From the NCBI GenBank assembly GCA_002311865.1, contig DBZV01000014.1, positions 1 through 8,527 of the forward strand: DNA of 8,527 bases. The letters are read 5' to 3'. The position numbers were made by a program, and so were the translations under genes. The notes beneath the pieces were generated by a model that was not told the origin of the DNA, made no database searches, and worked only from the letters and a program-made list of their open reading frames with translations. This document shows positions 1-4,980 of the stretch, one piece after another (within the stretch, counting starts at the first letter, position 1; the number at the start of each line of letters is the position of its first letter). Source of the stretch: Dehalococcoidia bacterium UBA1151 (GTDB taxonomy: Bacteria; Chloroflexota; Dehalococcoidia; Lucifugimonadales; Lucifugimonadaceae).

Positions 1-40
1 AACGGTGGTGGGAACTACACCTAGAGAAGCCCGGCCCCAA

Positions 41-69
41 CTGATCAACTCACTACATCGATTGATCAG
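41..69. repeat. Inverted repeat with paired TGATCA boxes upstream of small Cys-rich gene
   Basis: CTGATCAA at 41-48 and TTGATCAG at 62-69 are perfect 8-bp inverted arms separated by 13 nt. Each arm contains the palindrome TGATCA, and the two palindromes are 21 bp apart, about two helical turns, so a dimeric protein bound at each would sit on the same face of the DNA. The pair lies just upstream of the GGAG ribosome-binding site and ATG of the gene at 86. An operator is possible, but TGATCA also occurs elsewhere in the window, so this is suggestive only. Confidence 0.35.
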
Positions 70-85
70 ACTGGAGAAACCACCA

Positions 86-256
86 ATGCACCTCTGCGCC
101 TGCGGGCACGAGCTGGACCGTCACCTCGGCGGCAATGTCTGCGGCCACAACCAGTGCGGCTGCCGCGGCTTCCGATGGCGTCCAGTACTGGACGCCGCAA
201 AACAGCCGGTGCCTGCACGACCCGCCCGCCGCATCTCCATGCCCGGCGGATTCTAG
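86..256 (+). CDS. Small Cys/His-rich putative zinc-binding protein
   Basis: This is a 56-residue protein of unknown function. The first 33 residues hold a dense metal-ligand pattern: Cys4, Cys6, Cys19, Cys24 and Cys26 with His8, His13 and His21. The arrangement CxCGH, then C-x4-C-x-C ending in a GF(R)W motif, resembles short zinc-ribbon-like hypothetical proteins common in actinobacteria and Chloroflexota. The tail from about residue 34 is basic and Pro/Ala-rich, with no predicted membrane segment. I chose the ATG at 86 because GGAG at 73-76 lies 9 nt upstream. An in-frame ATG at 5 would add 27 residues that carry no recognisable motif. The protein lies 101 nt upstream of a methyltransferase on the same strand and might be cotranscribed with it. 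Zinc binding is inferred from ligand spacing only. Confidence 0.6.
   Translation: MHLCACGHELDRHLGGNVCGHNQCGCRGFRWRPVLDAAKQPVPARPARRISMPGGF
177..196. repeat. 20-bp perfect palindrome inside small Cys-rich gene
   Basis: The half-site GGCGTCCAGT at 177-186 is followed at once by its exact reverse complement at 187-196, with no spacer. It lies within the C-terminal half of the small Cys-rich coding sequence. As RNA it could form an 8-bp stem with a GUAC tetraloop, but no T-tract follows on either strand, so it is not a standard intrinsic terminator. It could be an operator or an RNA structure. Confidence 0.6.
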
Positions 257-345
257 AGGCATGTCGAAAGAGACTGCGAACTCGCCGTTGCGCATCGCCT
301 GACCATCTTGCAGTTTTGGCTGTCTCAGTGCCAGCTTCGCTGTGC

Positions 346-357
346 CAGAATGGTGCG
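346..357 (+). promoter_or_regulatory. Possible -10 element placing transcription start at the GTG start codon (leaderless)
   Basis: CAGAAT at 346-351, preceded by TGTGC, resembles an extended -10 element (TANNNT-like with one mismatch). If the G at 358 is +1, the hexamer occupies -12 to -7 exactly, and transcription would begin on the GTG start codon of the methyltransferase. No convincing -35 box is present at the expected distance, and no Shine-Dalgarno sequence precedes either candidate start. The parallel arrangement at 2907-2918 adds some weight. Confidence 0.3.
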
Positions 358-1149
358 GTGACAACTCCAATACACGATGAAATGAACTACAGCGCATGGG
401 CGCGGTGGTACGACATCGCGTACTCCACCGTGTCATCCGACGACGTCGATTTCTACACCGCGCGGGCGAAAGAAATCGGTAGCCCTGTGCTAGAAATAGG
501 CACCGGAACCGGACGCATTTCACTGCCCATTGCCCAGGCCGGAATCGACATCGTGGGCATCGATCTATTCGAGCCAATGCTTGATGTAGCGCGGCGCAAG
601 CTAGCCGATCTGGGCGCCACGCCGGGTGGCCTTGAGCTTCTGAACGCCGATATGCGCACACTGGATCTCCAGCGCAAGTTCAACTTCGTCTTCGCCCCGG
701 CACGCGTCCTGCTGCTGGCACTCACCCCGGAAGACCAGCTCCAGACCCTGCGATCAATGGCCACACACACCGAGCCGGACGGCCGGGTAGCGTTCAACTT
801 TTTTGTCCCCAACGAGGACATGATCCACGGGCCGCAAGGCTTCCCATACGTCTACCAGGGCATCGCTCACCCGGTGACCGGCAACCGCGTGCTCTTCTGG
901 GTAGTCGACCGGTGGGATCCCGATGCCCAGACCAACCACGGGCTACACATCTTCGAGGAGCTCAATGAAACCGGAGAAACTGTTGGCAAGACCACGATTG
1001 ACGTGGCCATCCGATACATCTATCCCACAGAGGCCATCGTGATGATTGAGGATGCCGGGATGGTCGTCGAAGAGGCATACGGCGACTTCGACCGATCACC
1101 GCTCACAGAAGAAAGCTCAGAACAGATCTATATCTGCCGACCTGCGTGA
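358..1149 (+). CDS. Class I SAM-dependent methyltransferase
   Basis: This is a 263-residue protein with a Rossmann-type methyltransferase fold. The SAM-binding motif I VLEIGTGTGR lies at about residues 44-53. The acidic motif II residue is Asp69 in VGIDLFEPML, and Asp98 in LNADMRTLDL matches motif III, which contacts the adenine. An N-terminal NYSAWARWYDIAY segment is typical of stand-alone methyltransferases that use a Tyr/Trp-rich lid. Residues from about 150 to the end (HPVTGNRVLFWVVDRWD onward) form a beta-rich C-terminal region often seen in this group. The acceptor substrate cannot be read from sequence. I chose GTG at 358 because it fits a leaderless start; ATG at 382 (8 codons later) is the alternative and also keeps the whole domain. 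The frame stays open upstream to ATG 154, but that stretch overlaps the small Cys-rich gene and shows no family similarity. It ends 25 nt from the convergent collagen-like gene. Confidence 0.85.
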   Translation: MTTPIHDEMNYSAWARWYDIAYSTVSSDDVDFYTARAKEIGSPVLEIGTGTGRISLPIAQAGIDIVGIDLFEPMLDVARRKLADLGATPGGLELLNADMRTLDLQRKFNFVFAPARVLLLALTPEDQLQTLRSMATHTEPDGRVAFNFFVPNEDMIHGPQGFPYVYQGIAHPVTGNRVLFWVVDRWDPDAQTNHGLHIFEELNETGETVGKTTIDVAIRYIYPTEAIVMIEDAGMVVEEAYGDFDRSPLTEESSEQIYICRPA

Positions 1150-1165
1150 GCCGGTGGCACCGCTC
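1148..1165. terminator. Weak hairpin between convergent stop codons
   Basis: GAGC-CGGT, loop GGC, ACCG-CTC can fold into an interrupted 7-bp stem with one bulged C, starting in the methyltransferase stop codon. It occupies most of the 25-nt space between two convergent genes, where a bidirectional terminator would be expected. There is no T-tract after it on either strand, so a terminator role is weakly supported. Confidence 0.2.
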
Positions 1166-1174
1166 GGACGAGAC

Positions 1175-2758
1175 TTACCGGATTTTAAAGTATGGAATCC
1201 CAAACTGGTTGCTCAACTTGACCACCTTCAAGGTGTCAAGCGTCGCATCGCGGTAGGCGATCACAGGCAGTCCGTCTCGACCAACCGCGAGTGCAGTGTG
1301 TGACCCAACCGACCCGACACTGTCAATCACCGTGATGGCATTGCCGTCTGTGCAGGCGGCGTTACCGCAGTGGACAAACTTCAAGTTGAATAGTTCGGCG
1401 TCGTAATAACTGATTATCGGAAGCCCATCGGCACCGATCGCGATCGAGATATCAAAGCCCACCTTTATGCCATCGTCAATCGTGGTTATCTGGTTCCCGG
1501 AAGAACAGGTAATATTGCCGCACTTCGCAACTCGCAAATCACTTCCGGAGCCCTCCCGGTACGCGATCACTGGCATGCCGTCGTTCCCAATCGTCATCGC
1601 AGTATCAAATCCGGGTATGCCAGCGCTATCCACTCTTTCGATTATGTCTCTGATCTGGCACGTGACGTTTCTGCAGTGGACGATGATCAATTCCGTCGCA
1701 CCGGCTCCATGGAAGCTGGCGATTGGGAAGCCGTCTATCCCGATGGCCAGCGACGAATCGAATCCGTCAGCGTCGTTGTTCTGGACCCACTGGAAGGTGT
1801 TGTCTGTTGAACAGGTCGCATCCCCGCAGTGCAGTACTTTGAGGAAGTTGTCGAAGAAATCGCGGTAGCTGACAATCGGCAGACCGTCGATACCTATCCA
1901 CATTGAGGTATCGGAATTCACAGCGCCCGTACTGTCCGCGACAGAGATTGAATTGCCCTCGGTACAGGCGAGATTGCCACAGCTTAGAATTTTGAGATTT
2001 CTGGATGTATCATCACGGTAGCTGACTAGGGGAAACCCGTTGGTTCCAATCACAATTGATGCGCCGCTTCCGACGTTTCCATCCGCATCAACCGTAGTAA
2101 CCGCACTCACGACGGAGCAGTCGTCTGTTCCGCAGTGGGCCACCTTCAGCGTCTTATTGAAGTCATCCTTGTAGGCGATCACAGGCATGCCGTCAGTTCC
2201 AATGGCAATTGCTGTGTCAATTCCGATCAGAGTGCCTTCATCAACCACAGATATCTTGTTTGCGGCCGGTGCAACCATGCGACTTTCTAGCGCGCCGGGA
2301 GCGCCATCTTCCCCGTCAGCTCCAGGCTCTCCCTGTGCGCCGGCCGGACCAGTTGCTCCAGTTGGGCCAATTGGACCCGACTCGCCTCTTGACCCCTCTG
2401 CGCCCGCCTCACCAATTGGCCCTTGAGGACCTGTAGATCCTGTAGATCCCTTTGAACCTTTTGGGCCAATTGGCCCAAAAGGTCCAATTGGACCGGTCAG
2501 GTCCAGAACGGTGGTCTTGCCATCTACTCCAGTTTCACCTTGAGCACCCGCAGGACCAACGGCGCCGTCCAGCCCCGGTTCACCCTGCAAACCCGCCGGA
2601 CCTGGCTGGCCCTGAGGACCAACCGCGCCATCGATGCCGTTTGTACCGGTGCAAGCCGCCGCTAAAACACCCGCGAGAACCGCGATTATGAAGAGAGCGA
2701 GACGACGACTCTCGGCTCGCAAGAGTTCAGTCATCGTGTTGATGTTGATGGACTGCAT
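1175..2758 (-). CDS. Exported collagen-like stalk protein with seven-repeat propeller-like domain
   Basis: This 527-residue surface protein starts with a signal segment (LALFIIAVLAGVLAAAC) whose Cys36 fits a lax lipobox with Ala rather than Leu at -3. A lipoprotein is likely, though type I cleavage is possible. Residues 38-157 form a collagen-like stalk: 14 Gly-X-Y triplets, a 9-residue interruption near KTTVLDLT, then 23 triplets rich in GPI, GPA and charged GE/GD units. Residues from about 166 to 522 are seven repeats of 51 residues with the core IAIGxDGxPVIxYxD-LKVxxCGNxxC. Cys pairs fall at 209/214, 260/265, 311/316, 362/367, 413/418 and 464/469; the seventh repeat has Leu and Gly there. 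Seven blade-sized repeats imply a closed beta-propeller, which is inference. I chose ATG 2758 because GGGGA lies 7 nt upstream; ATGs at 2797 and 2734 are alternatives. Binding or adhesion at the cell surface is plausible, but the ligand is unknown. Confidence 0.85.
   Translation of the reverse strand: MQSININTMTELLRAESRRLALFIIAVLAGVLAAACTGTNGIDGAVGPQGQPGPAGLQGEPGLDGAVGPAGAQGETGVDGKTTVLDLTGPIGPFGPIGPKGSKGSTGSTGPQGPIGEAGAEGSRGESGPIGPTGATGPAGAQGEPGADGEDGAPGALESRMVAPAANKISVVDEGTLIGIDTAIAIGTDGMPVIAYKDDFNKTLKVAHCGTDDCSVVSAVTTVDADGNVGSGASIVIGTNGFPLVSYRDDTSRNLKILSCGNLACTEGNSISVADSTGAVNSDTSMWIGIDGLPIVSYRDFFDNFLKVLHCGDATCSTDNTFQWVQNNDADGFDSSLAIGIDGFPIASFHGAGATELIIVHCRNVTCQIRDIIERVDSAGIPGFDTAMTIGNDGMPVIAYREGSGSDLRVAKCGNITCSSGNQITTIDDGIKVGFDISIAIGADGLPIISYYDAELFNLKFVHCGNAACTDGNAITVIDSVGSVGSHTALAVGRDGLPVIAYRDATLDTLKVVKLSNQFGIPYFKIR
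1193..2268 (-). repeat. Seven tandem 51-residue (153-bp) coding repeats
   Basis: The first Cys of each repeat recurs at exactly 51-residue intervals through six repeats, with no indel between them. The seventh repeat keeps the VGRDGLPVIAYRD core but not the Cys pair. Protein similarity among copies is clear, while the DNA has diverged, so the duplications look old and under length constraint. Confidence 0.85.
2291..2647 (-). repeat. Collagen-like Gly-X-Y coding repeat tract
   Basis: This tract encodes 37 Gly-X-Y triplets with one 9-residue break. The DNA shows a local tandem duplication: TGTAGATCC occurs twice back to back at 2432-2449 (plus-strand reading), encoding two GST triplets. The palindromic 8-mer CCAATTGG, which encodes Pro-Ile-Gly, occurs at least four times. 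Such tracts can change length by slippage or recombination. Confidence 0.9.
2456..2483. repeat. 28-bp perfect palindrome in collagen-like coding tract
   Basis: The half-site ACCTTTTGGGCCAA at 2456-2469 is followed directly by its exact reverse complement. A second perfect palindrome of 14 bp (half GGTCCAA) overlaps its right end at 2481-2494. Both encode parts of the stalk reading GPIGPFGPIGPKG. The symmetry partly follows from codon choice, because GGN-CCA-ATT-GGN is nearly self-complementary. The length is still enough for cruciform extrusion or a strong mRNA hairpin. Confidence 0.75.
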
Positions 2759-2770
2759 GCAGATGTCCCC
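2759..2770 (-). promoter_or_regulatory. Shine-Dalgarno-like site for collagen-like gene
   Basis: Read on the minus strand, GGGGA at 2770-2766 lies 7 nt before ATG 2758. The other in-frame ATGs at 2797 and 2734 lack a comparable site at normal spacing, and this decided the start chosen here. The match to the anti-SD sequence is modest. Confidence 0.4.
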
Positions 2771-2803
2771 AGGATGATTCATGAATCGTACCGACATTCA
2801 TGT

Positions 2804-2835
2804 GAAATCCGCCCCAAACATTTGGGGCGGATTTC
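2804..2835. repeat. Perfect inverted repeat (15-bp arms) in divergent intergenic region
   Basis: GAAATCCGCCCCAAA at 2804-2818 is repeated in exact inverse at 2821-2835, separated only by CA. It lies between the divergent collagen-like gene and the PH-domain gene. No T-tract follows on either strand, so it is not a normal intrinsic terminator. A further partial copy of one arm, CCGCCCCGAAA, lies at 2857-2867. Operator, cruciform or 5'-leader hairpin of the collagen-like mRNA are all possible. If that gene started at ATG 2797 the hairpin would end 6 nt before the start codon and block initiation, which also favours the ATG at 2758. Confidence 0.75.
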
Positions 2836-2906
2836 GGCTCATATGGATAAATCGACCCGCCCCGAAATTGCCAGAAATGGATCTACCCAAACCATCTGCC
2901 GGGTCA

Positions 2907-2918
2907 TACCATCAGTAG
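2907..2918 (+). promoter_or_regulatory. Putative -10 element for a leaderless PH-domain mRNA
   Basis: TACCAT at 2907-2912 matches the TANNNT -10 pattern and spans -12 to -7 if the A of ATG 2919 is +1. No Shine-Dalgarno sequence lies between it and the ATG. This geometry is characteristic of leaderless transcripts, which are common in actinobacteria and several other phyla. A -35 box is not evident. Confidence 0.4.
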
Positions 2919-3458
2919 ATGGACGCAGTTGAGACTTACCCCGCATCGCAAATACCGGATACCGAGCTTGAGGAGGGGGAGGAGATCCTCATCCAGGGGT
3001 TCGGTAAAAATGATCATCTCTGGCTTTCCAACTACCGTGTGATGCAGTGGAGCCCCAAAAGCCTGTTGAAAAGAACCGCGAAACTGGGACAGATCCCGCT
3101 GGAGTCCATCAACGAGATATCAATTGGGTTCGTACGACACACGGAACTCCTTATCCTAGGCACGGTAACCGTGCTTATTGGCGCTATGGCGCGGATCGTC
3201 CTACCGGATTTCCTTGCGGACGCCTTCTGGCTAATTGGCATCATCTCAACCATTGCTTACGTCATCAGCGGTCGGCGGGTGGTAGTGGTCAAGAGTCCCA
3301 CTGCGCAGCTAAAGATCCGCACCAGCAAAGTCAAGGCAGATGAGGTTCGCAACTTCATCTTTACCCTAGAATCGGCCCGCAACTCCTTGATGGGGATTGA
3401 AGGCGACCCTGAAGATGCGGGTAACCGAGCCGGTGGCGTTCAGCGCGAAGAAGGCTAA
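2919..3458 (+). CDS. Membrane-anchored bacterial PH-like domain protein
   Basis: This is a 179-residue protein. Residues 20-70 (EGEEILIQGFG, then DHLWLSNYRVMQWS, then GQIPLESINEISIG) match the first half of a bacterial PH domain (DUF304/YdbT-like), where a strand-turn-strand reading LTNxRV and an IPL-x-I-x-I strand are diagnostic. Two hydrophobic helices follow at about 77-96 and 101-117. After them come VVVVKSPTAQLKIRTSK and the closing helix ADEVRNFIFTLESAR (about 120-154), typical of the end of the same domain. The PH fold therefore seems to be split by a membrane hairpin. The last 25 residues are acidic and probably disordered. The gene lies 48 nt upstream of rimK and is likely first in its operon. 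Its molecular role is unknown; the family is associated with membranes. No link of this domain to RimK is known to me. Confidence 0.7.
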   Translation: MDAVETYPASQIPDTELEEGEEILIQGFGKNDHLWLSNYRVMQWSPKSLLKRTAKLGQIPLESINEISIGFVRHTELLILGTVTVLIGAMARIVLPDFLADAFWLIGIISTIAYVISGRRVVVVKSPTAQLKIRTSKVKADEVRNFIFTLESARNSLMGIEGDPEDAGNRAGGVQREEG

Positions 3459-3466
3459 GCCACCGG
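3430..3466 (+). other. Stem-loop potential across the PH-domain gene stop codon
   Basis: CCGGTGGC at 3430-3437 and GCCACCGG at 3459-3466 are perfect 8-bp inverse arms separated by 21 nt that include the TAA stop. Flanking GAG at 3427-3429 and CTC at 3469-3471 could extend the stem across a 2-nt bulge. No T-tract follows. It could modulate processing or read-through between the PH-domain gene and rimK, but this is weak evidence. Confidence 0.25.
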
Positions 3467-3494
3467 TGCTCCTGGAATCCAGAAACGCGTCAAA

Positions 3495-3498
3495 AAGG
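3495..3498 (+). promoter_or_regulatory. Ribosome-binding site of rimK
   Basis: AAGG within an A-rich stretch lies 8 nt before ATG 3507. It supports the chosen start, which also aligns with the MKI(A/S)(I/V)LSR start of Escherichia coli RimK. Confidence 0.6.
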
Positions 3499-3506
3499 CG
3501 ATCCCC

Positions 3507-4409
3507 ATGAAAATCAGTGTCCTCTCCAGGAGACCATCCCTCTACTCAACGCGGCGGCTGGTTCAAGCAGCGCGGGAGCGAGGCCACGAAGCAGTCGTCG
3601 TCGACTACCTCCGCTGTTACATGAACATCACGGCCAGGCACCCACCTGTCATGTATGGCGGAGAGGAGCTTCACTTCGACGCGATAATCCCGCGCATTGG
3701 CGCCTCGCACACGTTCTATGGAACCGCCGTTATGCGGCAGTTTGAGGTCATGGGCGTCTTTCCGGCCGTTGAGTCCCAGTCGATCAACCGGGCGCGCGAC
3801 AAGCTGCGATCCTTCCAGTTGCTTTCGCACGCGGACATTGGCCTGCCAGTGACGGGATTTGCGCATGCCACAAGAGACACCGCTGGCCTGTTGGACTCGG
3901 TAGGTGGGGCGCCCGTAATAATCAAATTGCTTGAAGGGACCCAGGGAATTGGAGTGGTTCTGGCTGAAACGCGCAAAGCGGCAGAGTCTGTAATCGCAGC
4001 GTTCAGACAGCTGAAAGCCAACCTTCTTGTCCAGGAGTACATCCAGGAAGCCCAGAGCACGGATATCAGAGCTTTCGTTGTGGGCAATGAGGTGATCGCA
4101 TCCATGATGCGCACCGCTCAGCCCGGTGAATTCCGATCCAACCTTCACCGCGGAGGTATATCCGAGAACGCGCTGCTCACCCCCACGGAGCGCCGAATGG
4201 CCAGGGAAGCCGCAAGCGTCCTTGGTCTGAACATTGCCGGTCTCGACTTGATCCGGTCCGATCGCGGGCCGCTGGTTCTTGAGGTGAATGCTTCGCCTGG
4301 ACTTGAGGGGATAGAAGAAGCCACTGGTGTGGATGTGGCCGGCGCAATCATCGAAAACATCGAACAGAGCGTGACTCCCGGACTAGAAATCAAGCGCACA
4401 ACTGTCTGA
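3507..4409 (+). CDS. rimK: Ribosomal protein S6--L-glutamate ligase RimK
   Basis: RimK is an ATP-grasp ligase that adds glutamate residues to the C-terminus of ribosomal protein S6; the E. coli enzyme can also make poly-glutamate. This copy has 300 residues, the same length as the E. coli protein, and recalled similarity runs end to end: HFDAIIPRIG at 56-65, RARDKLRSFQLL at 95-106, EGTQGIGVVLAETRKAAESV at 143-162 and SNLHRGG at 211-217. ATP-binding residues Lys140, Glu177-Tyr178 and Asp186 are present, as are the metal ligands Asp247, Glu259 and Asn261 (the last within LEVNASPGLEGIE). All catalytic positions look intact, so the enzyme should be active. It ends in TGA followed directly by TAA. 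The next gene, 18 nt downstream, is a RimB-type protease, the standard partner, although that gene is frameshifted here. Confidence 0.95.
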   Translation: MKISVLSRRPSLYSTRRLVQAARERGHEAVVVDYLRCYMNITARHPPVMYGGEELHFDAIIPRIGASHTFYGTAVMRQFEVMGVFPAVESQSINRARDKLRSFQLLSHADIGLPVTGFAHATRDTAGLLDSVGGAPVIIKLLEGTQGIGVVLAETRKAAESVIAAFRQLKANLLVQEYIQEAQSTDIRAFVVGNEVIASMMRTAQPGEFRSNLHRGGISENALLTPTERRMAREAASVLGLNIAGLDLIRSDRGPLVLEVNASPGLEGIEEATGVDVAGAIIENIEQSVTPGLEIKRTTV

Positions 4410-4427
4410 TAAGCCCGTCAACTTCTC

Positions 4428-4972
4428 ATGACCAAAGAACCATCACAATCGCGCGAAAATGAAGTGCAGAACGACGATAGCTCCGGTGTGCTCCAGGGCG
4501 AGTCTGGACGTTTCCGAAGCCAGCACCTACCCGTAATTGGATGGCGAGAACAGCTGCCACTTCCGGATCTTGGAATATCCAGCATCCGGGCCAAGGTGGA
4601 TACCGGCGCAATGATCTCCGCACTGCGCGCATGGAACATCAGAGAGGTGGAGCGGGATGGAAAGCCCTACGTGCGCTTCACCGTCAATCCAACCCGCAAC
4701 CGCTCATCTCAGCGACGAGTAGAAGCTCCCCTCAGCGGCCATCGAAATATCACCAGCTCAAGTGGCCACAGAGAGTCTCGACCGATAATCCGCACCAGTG
4801 TCACAGTAGGCGACCGGACGTTCCCAATGAATCTCACCCTCACGCGTCGCGCCGGGATGACCCACCCCCAATGCTGCTGGGTAGAGAGGCCGTACGCGGG
4901 CGCTTCGTGGTTGATCCCGGCCGCTCCTACGTAAGCGCAGCCGAAGTGAATGAACATCTAGAGGGCGACTGA
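4428..4972 (+). pseudogene. rimB: RimB-type retropepsin-like protease, frameshifted
   Basis: This belongs to the RimK-associated family once called ATP-dependent zinc protease (PF05618/COG4067), whose fold resembles retroviral aspartic proteases. Residues 35-68 (LPVIGWREQLPLPDLGI, then AKVDTGAMISALRA) carry the DTG motif at 58-60. SSSGHRESRPI at 110-120 and the TFPMNLTLTRR segment continue the family match. At the C-run 4865-4869 the frame breaks. The starting frame runs on as a non-family tail to a stop at 4934. The expected MLLGREAVRGRF and VVDPGRSYV are found in another frame, ending at TGA 4972. The shift equals one missing base, and the repaired protein would have about 181 residues, normal for the family. 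Family members usually read DTGARTSALHA; here Arg is Met and His is Arg. It lies 18 nt after rimK and 8 nt from the convergent kinase gene. An assembly indel is a real alternative to a pseudogene. Confidence 0.8.
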
Positions 4973-4980
4973 TCCCGGTA

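Noticed and set aside
154..357. N-terminal extension of the methyltransferase frame to ATG 154
   Set aside because: It overlaps the small Cys-rich gene and the intergenic region, is Arg-rich without family similarity, and the methyltransferase domain is complete from 358 or 382.
53..661. 202-codon minus-strand open frame
   Set aside because: It is antisense to the Cys-rich gene and the methyltransferase, with an Arg/Cys-rich composition typical of shadow frames in GC-rich DNA.
1046..1303. 85-codon plus-strand frame spanning the convergent junction
   Set aside because: It overlaps the ends of two well-supported genes in another frame and has no recognisable features.
1193..2268. CRISPR-like or noncoding tandem array
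   Set aside because: The 153-bp periodicity is a protein-level repeat in one open frame; DNA copies are diverged and no spacers are present.
2187..2426. Proline-rich plus-strand open frames opposite the collagen tract
   Set aside because: Pro/Ala/Ser repeats are the expected antisense reading of Gly-X-Y codons.
2804..2835. Intrinsic terminator
   Set aside because: The stem is strong but no T-tract follows on either strand, and it lies between divergent rather than convergent genes.
3546..4148. 200-codon minus-strand open frame opposite rimK
   Set aside because: It is antisense to a clearly conserved gene, with no motif and no plausible start site.
4865..4871. Programmed -1 frameshift signal in the RimB-type gene
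   Set aside because: The C-run permits slippage, but no clear downstream stem-loop or pseudoknot was seen, and similar one-base shifts in the neighbouring gene make a common error or decay cause more likely. Kept only as a possibility in the finding.
4973..4980. Bidirectional terminator between the rimB remnant and the kinase-ATPase gene
   Set aside because: Only 8 nt separate the stop codons and I saw no hairpin across them.
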